64,000 nt of DNA, taken from assembly GCA_026706345.1 (NCBI GenBank), contig JAPOYX010000268.1, forward strand, positions 1-64,000, in the 5' to 3' direction. Source of the DNA: Gemmatimonadota bacterium. Lineage in GTDB: Bacteria; JAAXHH01. Position numbers and translations under genes: made by a program. The notes under the pieces are model-generated. The model saw only the letters and a program-made list of their open reading frames with translations. It was not told the DNA's origin and searched no databases. Of the stretch, positions 41,894 through 51,217 are shown piece by piece. Every line of letters begins with the position of its first letter. Position 1 is the first letter of the stretch.

Positions 41894-44833
41894 TCACTCG
41901 TCCAAATCCAAAAACTCGAGTTGTCCTCCCCGAAGTAGATCGTCTCGAGTACGTTCCACAGTTTTGCGTACGTTTTCGTCTGCTTGGTTGCGACCAGCTT
42001 TCAGAATAGCCTTTGCATCGTCAGACGGGATGTAGATCAGGCCCTCTTCCGGCATGGAACTGATCAACTTGGCGAAACAATCTACAACTTTCGCAGTATA
42101 CTGGGGAATCATCTTACGTAGCGCCCTAGTATGCAGAGAAGCATGTCGGGGTTCACCGAATTTCGAATCAAGAACTTTGGGTACTTCTAGAATCCTTGAA
42201 TAGGCATCCAATCTCCAATCGGCGTCCAGGCATTCGGCCTCCAGCCAAAAAGTGAACTCGCGGAGTTCTCTCGGTTCTCCTGTATTCAGGCGCCATTCGT
42301 AAAAGGTGTATACCTTATCCTTGAGCGTTTCGTCAAGTTGCTGTTTGCCTGTACTACGCAATCTACGACCCACATGGTCGAATAAAGTCGCCCACCGCTT
42401 AGATTCACTCGCGACTTGGCGATAGAATCGTTCCAGCAAACTACCAGTTCCCGTCATTGGAAACACGCCTTGTACGTAGTAGATAAACAGGTGTTCTCCT
42501 AGTGCATCGGGTACCTCTCGGCCGATTTTGGTCTGTTGACTCATGCCATCTACGTGGTTCAGAGCAAACTCGTAGTCGTCGCGAACGTATTCAAAGATCG
42601 GCATGTAGGGTCCATTTCCACACAGAAACTGTCCAAAGCCTGCCTGCCAAGCAGGTAGATTGTCTTTAGGGAAAAAGTCTGATATGTTCTTAACTGCCAC
42701 AGATTCGTGCAGTTCGTAAATATGCGGGAAGTACTGACCTAGAAGGGCGTATTCTGGAATTGTCAATGGATGACCGACTTCCGAACTAAATCTTTGTTCG
42801 AGAATAGACTCAATTTCCTTAATCTCCGATTCTTGATCATTTCTGCGGATCCACCAGCCAAATTCGACCATACTTCTTAAAGCACGCCCCCGAATACTGT
42901 TTACCGCTTCATCGTAAGGTTCGTTTTCTAGCGTACGTCGGTCTAGGGCCCAGTCAAACTGTGTGCAGATTGCTTTAAGTAAACTGGCAAGTCCTTCCCT
43001 AGCTGAAATCGGGACATTGACTTCCTCCTTCAGACAGGTTTCGACGAAATCACTGACGGCGCGTCTTGAAGAATGCCAACTCAAATCTTCTCTCAATTGA
43101 TCGGCGTAACGAATTGGAGTCTCAAGGTCTTTGTCCTGATGGGAAATCACCCACTGACAGAATTCGCACCATTGTCCAAGTCGTTCAATGTGCCCCTGTT
43201 CGATTTGCGCTTGTATCGCTTGAATCATGTGTTGGACAAAAATCGGCCGCTTGATCAGTATTCGTTTTTCACCTAACCAGAACGCGAGCTTGTTATCGTC
43301 CGGTATTATCGAACTGGTGAATACGGACTGAAACGCACAAGCCAAGGCTGGTACGTTGACTTTAATCGTCCAGTCATCCTTGTCCGAGTGTTCATCCTGC
43401 CATTCGTTTATGAACTCCAGCAAATCCTCATCTGAGAATGCTGATAGTTCTTCTGGGGACTTTGGACTTCGATAGGTAAACATACCGCCATCCGATGCAC
43501 GAAATGACAAGTACGTGTCATCCGTAACATCGTTTTCGGTCTCATCGTCGAGGAGACTCTGGTAGTAGGTGGCATACTTCCCGAATAGGCACGTAGAAAA
43601 CGGTCTGAGTTGCAGTCGATGGTACTCCAACGTCCACCGTTCGTAGTCCGCTTCCCTAAACTGGTCTCCGACCCATTCACGATATGCTTCCCTTTCAGGT
43701 CCGCTGAGGATCAATTCGAAAATCCTGGTTCGTTCTTCTTCTGTGAGTAATGCGTCCCCGAAATGATCACAGGACAGATTAATCATCCGCTGTAATTCGT
43801 AAGGGTATCTCCAGTATTTCGCGTAATCACTGTAGCCAAGAATCAGTTCACGAATCCAAGGCTTTGTCTGATCATTTGGATATAGAGCGTACAGGTGTAG
43901 CCTGATCCGTTCGAATACGAGCCACCGTTGATTTCTTAAAACGCTGTCTAAGCATGCAATCGAGTCGTTTGATAGCTGAGCATAAACTCCTTTACAGGCA
44001 TTGACCAACGTGTTTACAAGAGTTTCTTTTGACTCTGCGCTGTCTCGGCGTTGTTCTTCTAGTTTTGGACACCATATTTCTGAAGAGTCGTACCGTAACC
44101 CTCTTTCGAACTCGTCCTGATGGGATTCAAGGCTAATCATATTCGCTGTAGCATCAACCAACATACAGGCGACCTCAAAAGGCTTTTCCAATGCCAATGA
44201 ACGAACCCCTATGTCCATGATTTGTTGATAGTTCCAGTCATCAAATTGGGGGGAAGGTTCAAGCAGTGAGTCTATTGACGCTATTTCATCATTCTGTTTG
44301 TTCGTCGAATGTCGCCTGCGCTTCTCTTCATCCCGAGGATCGGGGTGAAATTGGACGAGAATCTTTGCAAGTTCTAATGCAGCTTGCATTTGATTCTCGG
44401 AAGTCCAATGAACTAGTAGGTCTGCAAATTTGTGAGGTAAGAGATGGTATTGAAGACCGGCATAATTTGTTATTTTTGCTTTAAGTTGAACGGATTGTTC
44501 ACCTTTAAGCATAAGGACTATGTCTAAAATGTCATCGTAGACTCTAGGATTGTCGGTCTGAGGAAGCTTGGCAACTATGTCGACTACTTCACCCGGTGCT
44601 TTTTCAGTAACATTCTTGAGGTATTGCAGTTCCGGCCACGGAGGATATTGGACGAAACCATCGGGCAAATGTCTTACACCCGGTGGGGACGTGAAAGAGT
44701 CACGCTCGAATAGCGGCTGAATCCAATGAGGGTTTTTTAACTGAGAGAAGAACTGTTGACGGTCGGTTTGTCTCTCAAACATCCCCAGCGTTCTGTCTAC
44801 TAATTCATCTGTTGGTTTCTTCCAGGATTTCAT
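41894..44833 (-). CDS. Large uncharacterised protein of the defence operon
   Basis: 979 residues that I do not recognise. There is no signal peptide, membrane segment, Walker motif, PLD or PD-(D/E)xK motif that I can see. The chain appears mostly helical with many Trp/Tyr/Phe residues (DDWNYQQIMDIG, YSDYAKYWRYPYELQRMINL, REWVGDQFREADYERWTLEY), suggesting a helical-repeat or scaffold protein. The ATG at 44833 lies 29 bases inside the preceding gene, so it is translated together with the 209-residue protein and the methylase. GC content is clearly lower than in the flanking core. A structural or effector role in an antiphage system is inferred only from its neighbours. Confidence 0.85.
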   Translation of the reverse strand: MKSWKKPTDELVDRTLGMFERQTDRQQFFSQLKNPHWIQPLFERDSFTSPPGVRHLPDGFVQYPPWPELQYLKNVTEKAPGEVVDIVAKLPQTDNPRVYDDILDIVLMLKGEQSVQLKAKITNYAGLQYHLLPHKFADLLVHWTSENQMQAALELAKILVQFHPDPRDEEKRRRHSTNKQNDEIASIDSLLEPSPQFDDWNYQQIMDIGVRSLALEKPFEVACMLVDATANMISLESHQDEFERGLRYDSSEIWCPKLEEQRRDSAESKETLVNTLVNACKGVYAQLSNDSIACLDSVLRNQRWLVFERIRLHLYALYPNDQTKPWIRELILGYSDYAKYWRYPYELQRMINLSCDHFGDALLTEEERTRIFELILSGPEREAYREWVGDQFREADYERWTLEYHRLQLRPFSTCLFGKYATYYQSLLDDETENDVTDDTYLSFRASDGGMFTYRSPKSPEELSAFSDEDLLEFINEWQDEHSDKDDWTIKVNVPALACAFQSVFTSSIIPDDNKLAFWLGEKRILIKRPIFVQHMIQAIQAQIEQGHIERLGQWCEFCQWVISHQDKDLETPIRYADQLREDLSWHSSRRAVSDFVETCLKEEVNVPISAREGLASLLKAICTQFDWALDRRTLENEPYDEAVNSIRGRALRSMVEFGWWIRRNDQESEIKEIESILEQRFSSEVGHPLTIPEYALLGQYFPHIYELHESVAVKNISDFFPKDNLPAWQAGFGQFLCGNGPYMPIFEYVRDDYEFALNHVDGMSQQTKIGREVPDALGEHLFIYYVQGVFPMTGTGSLLERFYRQVASESKRWATLFDHVGRRLRSTGKQQLDETLKDKVYTFYEWRLNTGEPRELREFTFWLEAECLDADWRLDAYSRILEVPKVLDSKFGEPRHASLHTRALRKMIPQYTAKVVDCFAKLISSMPEEGLIYIPSDDAKAILKAGRNQADENVRKTVERTRDDLLRGGQLEFLDLDE

Positions 44834-45434
44834 TTAGGCTCCGTGCTCGACTATATGCGCTCGTTGCGGCAATATGTAGGAATTCTTCGAGAACCTTAAA
44901 ACAATATTCAACTTTGGAAAAGGTTTCAGGAGGGAACTTCTTTTCGCGTAAGTGAGCACATTCTACGAAGAATCCCCTCGCTTCATTCCATTTTCTGAGA
45001 TTAGTGATTCTGTCTATATCTGATTCTCCCAAAAACGTGTTTAAGAAGAATTCACCTTTCCCCTGACTCCTCTTACGTCCCCCCTCATGCTCCTTTATTA
45101 GCTTTGTAACCAATTCACATACATCGAATGGGATCATATGGCTTTTTTCATCATGTTGAGAGGAAGTAAGGCCTTTGCCACGCCATTCATCTTGCCACTT
45201 ATTCTGTAGTCTATTCACCAAATCGACATACTGGACTTGCGGGTTCGTGATTCCGGCTACGGTTTGGGGTAATGAGTTTAGGATATCTCTACCGGTGTGC
45301 GATACAAAAGTCACGTATCCTGGTGCTTTCAGTTTTAGTAAACATACCGCACCTTTGTAAGCATCCGCATAAACCGGCAAGTGCAGAATGTCATTCATCC
45401 ACGCGAATATCTGATGCTGATTTTCTTTTAGCAT
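44805..45434 (-). CDS. Uncharacterised 209-residue protein of the defence operon
   Basis: It starts at ATG 45432-45434, in a TGATG overlap with the methylase stop, which is typical of reinitiation. The N-terminal half is mixed (YADAYKGAVCLLKLKAPGYVTFVSHTGRDILNSLP). The C-terminal half is helical (KVEYCFKVLEEFLHIAATSAYSRARSLNEILEE). A conserved-looking stretch WNEARGFFVECAHLREKK has an Arg and His in helical register, but the spacing does not match the HEPN Rx4-6H motif. No function can be assigned. It overlaps the 979-residue gene by 29 bases. Confidence 0.8.
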   Translation of the reverse strand: MLKENQHQIFAWMNDILHLPVYADAYKGAVCLLKLKAPGYVTFVSHTGRDILNSLPQTVAGITNPQVQYVDLVNRLQNKWQDEWRGKGLTSSQHDEKSHMIPFDVCELVTKLIKEHEGGRKRSQGKGEFFLNTFLGESDIDRITNLRKWNEARGFFVECAHLREKKFPPETFSKVEYCFKVLEEFLHIAATSAYSRARSLNEILEETNR

Positions 45435-48400
45435 CAACGTCCCAAACGGTACTTGATGTCGTAATTGATGATGAAATCCAATTCCTCATCAGTGAAGTCA
45501 TAATGTTGGGCAAGTATGCGATCGATTTCGTCTATTATCGGTTTAGATTTTCTTGGATAGTATTCGTCGTATTCGACTAACCCAGTCGCTTTGTATATTG
45601 CTTTCTTTCTCCCACTATGTCGCTTGTAATCCAACATTAGTCGTGTTGATTGAACTGAGAGGCTTTCAGTGATCTCGTGTACAAACTCCCGAACGCCGGC
45701 AGGAAAAGACATTATCTCATGTCGACCACAGTGATAACCCTCAAACATAGAATACCACCACCAGAAGTAAAGATTCGAATTCAGCACGGCCAACAAAGAG
45801 CGGTTTGCTTCCGATGTGTCTAATTGATACGGTTTATAATCTGCGGACTTTTTCTGGCCGTCCACCTCACTATAAAAATAGGGAACAAAATCAAGTGCCT
45901 TAACAAAGTTGTACGGAATACGATGGACATAGAATGAAGGGGACATAGTCGATTTTGTTCTATACATTACCAAGCTAAACTTGCTTAGTTTTTCCAATAT
46001 CTCTTTCGCTGTTCTGTGCCCTAACTTTGGAATCAGATTACGCCTCTCGTCCCATAATGATGCGTGAAAAAGGAGAGTTGGGAAAAGTATGCTTCTTTCC
46101 TCAGGCTTCCACCGATTGTAACATGTTGTGAATATCCTAGATTCGTTAGTACATTCAGATAGCACGAGTATACAGAGTCGCTGTTTGGCGCCTTCGAATA
46201 ACTTGCTTGGATAGACATCAAACGTGCTTAGAAATGTATCCCGTTTTTCGTTAATCAGTAGTTGCTGGAGCTTTTTCATTCTGGTTGTAGCCTGTAAGCT
46301 GAGCGGAACGATAAACCCGAATCTAGCCTGCTCATGCATAAGTTTGAGTGAGTTTTCGATACAGTAGGCGTAAATATTGCCACACTTTTGAGTCTGCATT
46401 CCATTTACTCGATAAACCTTTTTGATCTTGCTATACTCCACATACGGAGGATTCCCGATAATCACATCAAACCCCCCACCTTGAGTAATCCCAAAGAACT
46501 CAACGAACCAGTGAAAAGGCTGATGGCTATCTCGCCATTGGTCATATGCTTCTTGATCTTCGGTTTCTACACCGTATTCGCCTGCCAGATATCCGTCTAA
46601 CTCCACGCGAAGATCATTTAGTCGTTCTCGAAGGATCAATTTCGTTTGTGCGAAATCGCTCGCGTTTAGTTCGTGCTGAGTCTGCATGCTCTGGAATCGC
46701 CGAAACGCTTCGTCTGCGTCTCCGGCGCGTGCTTCGATCTTCGGGATCTCTAACTGCTTGATCAGGTTGGACCCGAGTACCCTCTTAACCTCTTCCAGCG
46801 ACGCAAATCCGACGAGCGTGTTGCCGGCGCGTATGTTGAAATCAACGTCCGGTAGCGGCTCAATCTGATCGTAGTTCTCCAACTGGGCGACAAGTTTCAG
46901 GAAGAGCCGCAACTTGCAAATCTCCACGGCTTCTTCCATGATGTCAACGCCATAGAGATTGTTGACGATGATGGACTTCAGGATGAAGTATGTTTCGTTC
47001 TCGTGGCTGGCCACCTCATCGAGCACTCTGCGGAAGTCGTTTAGGCTTTCAGGGTGGTGTTTTCTTTTCGAGGTTTTTTGGTCTTCGAGGAACTGCCGCA
47101 TCGCATCCAGACAAGCGGAGTAAATGGGTTCCAAGATGTTGAGCGCAGCGAACAGGAAAGCTCCGGACCCACATGTTGGGTCAAGTACGGAAACCTTTGC
47201 AATACCCTCCCAAAACGCCCGGACCAACTCCGGTCCTTCGCTCCAACTGATTACGTCCTGCGTGAACTTCTCAATGTCCAGATTGTAGGTGATAAGGTCG
47301 TTGATTGAAGTGACTTCACCGCTTGCGAGTTTAGCACGGATTTCCTCATAACGTTCTCGTCTGGCGACATGCTCGCGCCAGGTCTCGGTGGGGAGGGCAT
47401 ATTGGGCAGGCGCAGCTTTGTTCCAGTTAACCCTTTTAGACACGTCTTCTAGGCCAGCGTCAATATCCGGTGGCAATTGACGTTTCTCGTCTAACGGTAC
47501 GCCGTTATGGACGTCATATGTAGTCCCGTGACGCATGGCCTCATAGAAGTACCTGTCCGGCTCATCCTGTAACAAGCGCCATACACCGCGCCCGGGCGCG
47601 AAAAGCGATGGGCAGTGATTCTCTGCTTCGTCGAAGAGATAGGGCAGTATGGTATTGCGGCTGATGTACCCAGTGATGTCCTCTTTGGTATAGTAAGCGC
47701 CCATCTGCTTCTGGTTGATGTACTTCTCGAAGATGTAACCGAGCACGTCGGGGTTTATCTCGTTGTCATTATGCAGGGGCCGGTCGTCAAGGTGCCACTG
47801 ATAGGCGTCGAAGAAATCAAATGTGCGTGTGAACGCTTCATCTGGGATCTCGATCTGCGGTTCGTCTCGTTCCAGGTCATGCACGTCGAAGAGACCACCG
47901 TTGAGATACGGGACGTTGCCGATCAACGCCGTTAGATCCGGTGAGCGGTTGGACTCGGGTTGACCGAGGCCTTCATGGAAGAGACGCAGAAGAAACTGTC
48001 GATAGAAACTGTGGAATTTGCCGTGGCCTTCCGCGTCTTGTACTGTGCTTAATTTGTTACGGAGATAGTCCGAGTCGCCGTCGAGGAATCCGCGCTTCTG
48101 GATGAAGTAGATGAACATCATCCGGTTCAGCATGATCGAAGCGTACCACTCACGGTCGGCCATCTCCAGGATGCCTTCGATGAATCGCAGGAAAGTCTGG
48201 TGTTCGGTCTTAAATCGGTCGTAGAATCTCTTAGTTACCCTCTCCACATCAAATGCGGCACGAACACGACCCGATACATCGACAATGGACAGATCTTCTT
48301 CCTCTTCAATACTAAAAACCAGACGCTCCAATTTCTGGATCAACGCTTCGCCTGACTGTTCTCGATTGTAGAGATGTGACCGGGATTGGCCCGGTTGCCC

Positions 48401-48729
48401 TGGCTCGCGTTTCACCCACTGCCAGCGTTGCGTGGAATGGTCCTGAGGTGTGTAGACTATTATATGTTCGCGTACGGCCTTAGTAACCTGCTTCTCGATC
48501 TTCTGACGAGTTGGATAGTCGGGTAATTCGACATCTGACGATGCCACCTGCTGATACGCGACCATGCCGCGTTTATGTGCGATGGCATCGAGACGATAAG
48601 CACGTTCATCTACCGTTACCTCCAGGTTCTCTCCACCATGATCCAACCTAGATCCTCAATGAAGAGTGGCTGTAGATCGAATTCCTCAAGACGTTCTCGA
48701 ACCTGATCTCTGTTTATCTGTGTAGGCAT
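45434..48729 (-). CDS. Eco57I/DrmMI-like adenine methylase, frameshifted near start
   Basis: The uninterrupted frame 45434-48646 encodes 1070 residues with the class I methylase motifs DPTCGSGAFLF (motif I, about residue 485) and NPPYVEY (motif IV, about 730). A TaqI-like target-recognition region follows. The natural start is probably the ATG at 48727-48729 (ribosome site GGAAAG), giving MPTQINRDQVRERLEEFDLQ through FIEDLGW. One base is then missing at about 48643 (TGG-GAT became TGGAT), and the long frame carries on as DHGGENLEV. It would methylate adenine to mark self DNA, perhaps with restriction activity. First gene of a coupled three-gene operon. TTG 48646 could serve as a poor alternative start. 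Confidence 0.82.
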
Positions 48730-48877
48730 AGATCTTTCCAGGAACACGCGTTGCGTGAAGAATCATGCAATCCCGTCGATTAACTCAACCTGATTGCAAC
48801 GTTAGGAATCATATCAGACGACAACTTAATGTAGCACAATTTCGATAAACCTACGGTTGCAGAGACATAAAATGTTA

Positions 48878-48906
48878 TTGACAACGAAAGAATCAATCCG
48901 TATTCT
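48878..48906 (+). promoter_or_regulatory. Promoter candidate for the AbiE pair
   Basis: TTGACA (48878-48883), 17 bases, TATTCT (48901-48906), 51 bases before the AbiEi ATG. Downstream, TTCTC (48934-48938) and GAGAA (48946-48950) form a short inverted repeat where an autoregulator such as AbiEi could bind. Confidence 0.55.
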
Positions 48907-48956
48907 CTAACTAGTATAACTTGCTTACTATAATTCTCGTTATAAGAGAAATAAAG

Positions 48957-49760
48957 ATGACAAATACTAGTATCGATAACAAACGATCATACCCGATTGG
49001 AAGACTAAGGCTTTCAACGGTATTACAAGACGCGAACGAAGTCATCGAAACCGAGGATGTGGTTAAGGCACTATCGGTGACACGTATCGAAGCCTCCAAG
49101 CTATTATCCAGATGGACAGGTCAAGGATGGTTGCGACGCGTAGGGCGTGGGGCGTACGTACCTGTTCCCTTGGATTTACTTGGCAACCGTTATGTTTTGG
49201 ACGATCACTGGGTACTTGTGCCATCACTTTACGGATCATCCTACATTGGAGGATGGACCGCTGCGGAGTACTGGGACCTGACGGAACAATTGTTTAATGA
49301 CACAGTCGTGATTACGTCGAATCCAGTTCGACGAAAGCAGCAGATTCGACACGGAGCGCGGTTTCTGTTGTTCCATGTTCACAAGCGCAAGGTGTTCGGC
49401 ACTAAGACGGTTTGGCGAGGAAGCACAAGAGTGACCCTCTCGGACATTCACCGAACCATTATCGACATGTTGCATAATCCAAAGCTAGGTGGTGGCATAC
49501 AACATGTGTCGGATTGCCTGGGTGAATACTTGAAGAAGCCCGAACGAAGTGATGAATCGCTGATTGCTTATGCTGAGAAACTGGGAAATGGAGCAGTAAT
49601 GAAGCGCTTGGGCTTCTTGACAGAAAGGCTTTCCGGTCCATCACAACTCACGAAATGGTGTCAAGAACAAATGACCACAGGTAATGCAAGGCTTGATTCC
49701 GCGCTACAATGTACGCGTCTGGTTACAAGGTGGCGGCTGTGGATTCCACCAAGTTGGTAG
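48957..49760 (+). CDS. AbiEi-type antitoxin/transcription regulator
   Basis: 267 residues from ATG 48957. The N-terminal winged helix (VVKALSVTRIEASKLLSRWTGQGWLRRVGRGAYVPVP) is the AbiEi pattern. The following domain, GGWTAAEYWDLTEQLFNDTVVIT and RVTLSDIHRTIIDML, matches the AbiEi C-terminal half. In type IV toxin-antitoxin systems AbiEi represses its own promoter and counters AbiEii. It lies on the plus strand, against the direction of the surrounding island genes, and is followed 15 bases later by the AbiEii-like gene. Confidence 0.88.
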   Translation: MTNTSIDNKRSYPIGRLRLSTVLQDANEVIETEDVVKALSVTRIEASKLLSRWTGQGWLRRVGRGAYVPVPLDLLGNRYVLDDHWVLVPSLYGSSYIGGWTAAEYWDLTEQLFNDTVVITSNPVRRKQQIRHGARFLLFHVHKRKVFGTKTVWRGSTRVTLSDIHRTIIDMLHNPKLGGGIQHVSDCLGEYLKKPERSDESLIAYAEKLGNGAVMKRLGFLTERLSGPSQLTKWCQEQMTTGNARLDSALQCTRLVTRWRLWIPPSW

Positions 49761-49775
49761 GTAAATCAAACTGGT

Positions 49776-51173
49776 ATGATCGATAGACGAGAGATCCTGA
49801 ATGCTGCTGAAGTATCTAATGTCGGCCCCCAAATCGCCGAGAAGGACTACGTCTTGGGGTGGGTACTGTGGGGTATATTCGGGAACGAAGAGCTTGCTGG
49901 AAACTGGGTGTTTAAGGGCGGTACTTGCCTTAAGAAGTGTTTCTTCGAGACCTACCGTTTTTCCGAAGATCTGGATTTCACAGTTAAAGATCCGTCTCAG
50001 TTGAACGCCAGGTTTCTCGAATCGGTATTCGCCGAGGTTAGCGAAAAGGTCCACGAAGAAACCGGGATTGCGCTGCCGGTTGAATTCAGGCGATTCAAGA
50101 TCTACGAAAACCAACGTGGTGAGAAAGCCTGTCAGGGGCGTGTCGGATATCGAGGACCGGTATCGCCACGAGGGAACAACGCGCCGAGGATCAAACTCGA
50201 TCTAATCTCAGACGAACGTATCGCCTTACCTCCTGTTCAAACCCGTATATTCCATCCATTCAGTGACGATCCTGAAAACGGAATCGTTGTGCAGTGTTAT
50301 GCCTATGAGGAGGTCTTTGCCGAGAAAGTACGTGCCCTGGGTGAGAGAACCCGGCCGCGAGACCTATACGATGTAATCAACCTCTACCGAAATGAGGGTA
50401 TTCGTCCTGCGGCGAGAGTGCTACTCGATGTGCTACGTTCCAAATGCGAATTCAAAGGAATCGACGTACCAACTTTGGAAATGCTGGAGCCATTCAGACC
50501 GGAGCTGGAGGGCTCATGGGAGTCAATGTTGGGACATCAATTACCGGCACTACTCCCAGTGCAACACTTTTGGGATCAACTCGAAGAGTTCTTTCTCTGG
50601 TTGTTCGGTGAGCTAATTCCTGAAAGACCTGCTCCGTACACGGGTGAGGAAGGGGAGGAATTGATTCGGGACAGGTATATCTTTAATGCAGTTCCAAGGA
50701 GGGCGCGAGCACATCTCGAGGTTATTCGATTTGCTGCCGCCAATCGGATATGTGCTGAATTAGATTACCTGGGTAGGACACGAACAATCGAACCGTATTC
50801 GTTGCGACTATCCAGGGCGGGCAACGTTGTACTTCACGCGCATAACGTTGACAAGAATGCCCACAGGAGTTACAGGGTTGATCAGATTGAACGTGCTCGA
50901 TTGACCAGTACGGCCTTCGTGCCGCGGCACGAGATTGAGTTAACGCCGACCGGGCCATACAAGATAAAACCTACAGCAATGCGCAGGAGTCTATTAGGGT
51001 GGCCACGCACCAACTACGAAACCCACGGACCGGTATTCATTCTGGAATGTCCTATGTGCGATCGGCATTTCAAACGTCAGAGGAGGAGGACAACAAAACT
51101 CAATCGACATAACGACGAATGGGGTGATCCGTGTCCCGGCCGGTATGGTCACTGGGTTGATACGGAGTATTGA
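49776..51173 (+). CDS. AbiEii-type nucleotidyltransferase with WYL-like tail
   Basis: 465 residues. The N-terminal 290 are an AbiEii/AbiGii nucleotidyltransferase: FKGGTCLKKCFFETYRFSEDLDFTV holds the G-G and D-x-D (Asp65, Asp67) motifs, and AEKVRALGERTRPRDLYDV is the usual helical part. Toxins of this class modify tRNA ends. AbiEii proteins are normally about 270-300 residues. Here residues about 315-390 add a WYL-like fold (AELDYLGRTRTIEPYSLRLS, HRSYRVDQIERARLT), and the last 40 hold a Cys/His cluster (CPMC, later H, CPG, H) that may bind zinc. WYL domains sense ligands in several defence regulators. Confidence 0.85.
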   Translation: MIDRREILNAAEVSNVGPQIAEKDYVLGWVLWGIFGNEELAGNWVFKGGTCLKKCFFETYRFSEDLDFTVKDPSQLNARFLESVFAEVSEKVHEETGIALPVEFRRFKIYENQRGEKACQGRVGYRGPVSPRGNNAPRIKLDLISDERIALPPVQTRIFHPFSDDPENGIVVQCYAYEEVFAEKVRALGERTRPRDLYDVINLYRNEGIRPAARVLLDVLRSKCEFKGIDVPTLEMLEPFRPELEGSWESMLGHQLPALLPVQHFWDQLEEFFLWLFGELIPERPAPYTGEEGEELIRDRYIFNAVPRRARAHLEVIRFAAANRICAELDYLGRTRTIEPYSLRLSRAGNVVLHAHNVDKNAHRSYRVDQIERARLTSTAFVPRHEIELTPTGPYKIKPTAMRRSLLGWPRTNYETHGPVFILECPMCDRHFKRQRRRTTKLNRHNDEWGDPCPGRYGHWVDTEY

Positions 51174-51217
51174 GGGGAACTTTCGAGACCACCGAGGTTC
51201 GTACTCAGGACATCTGA

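Noticed and set aside
44805-45434. HEPN RNase motif in the 209-aa protein
   Set aside because: The only candidate Arg and His are seven residues apart (ARGFFVECAH), outside the Rx4-6H spacing, so I did not claim a HEPN domain.
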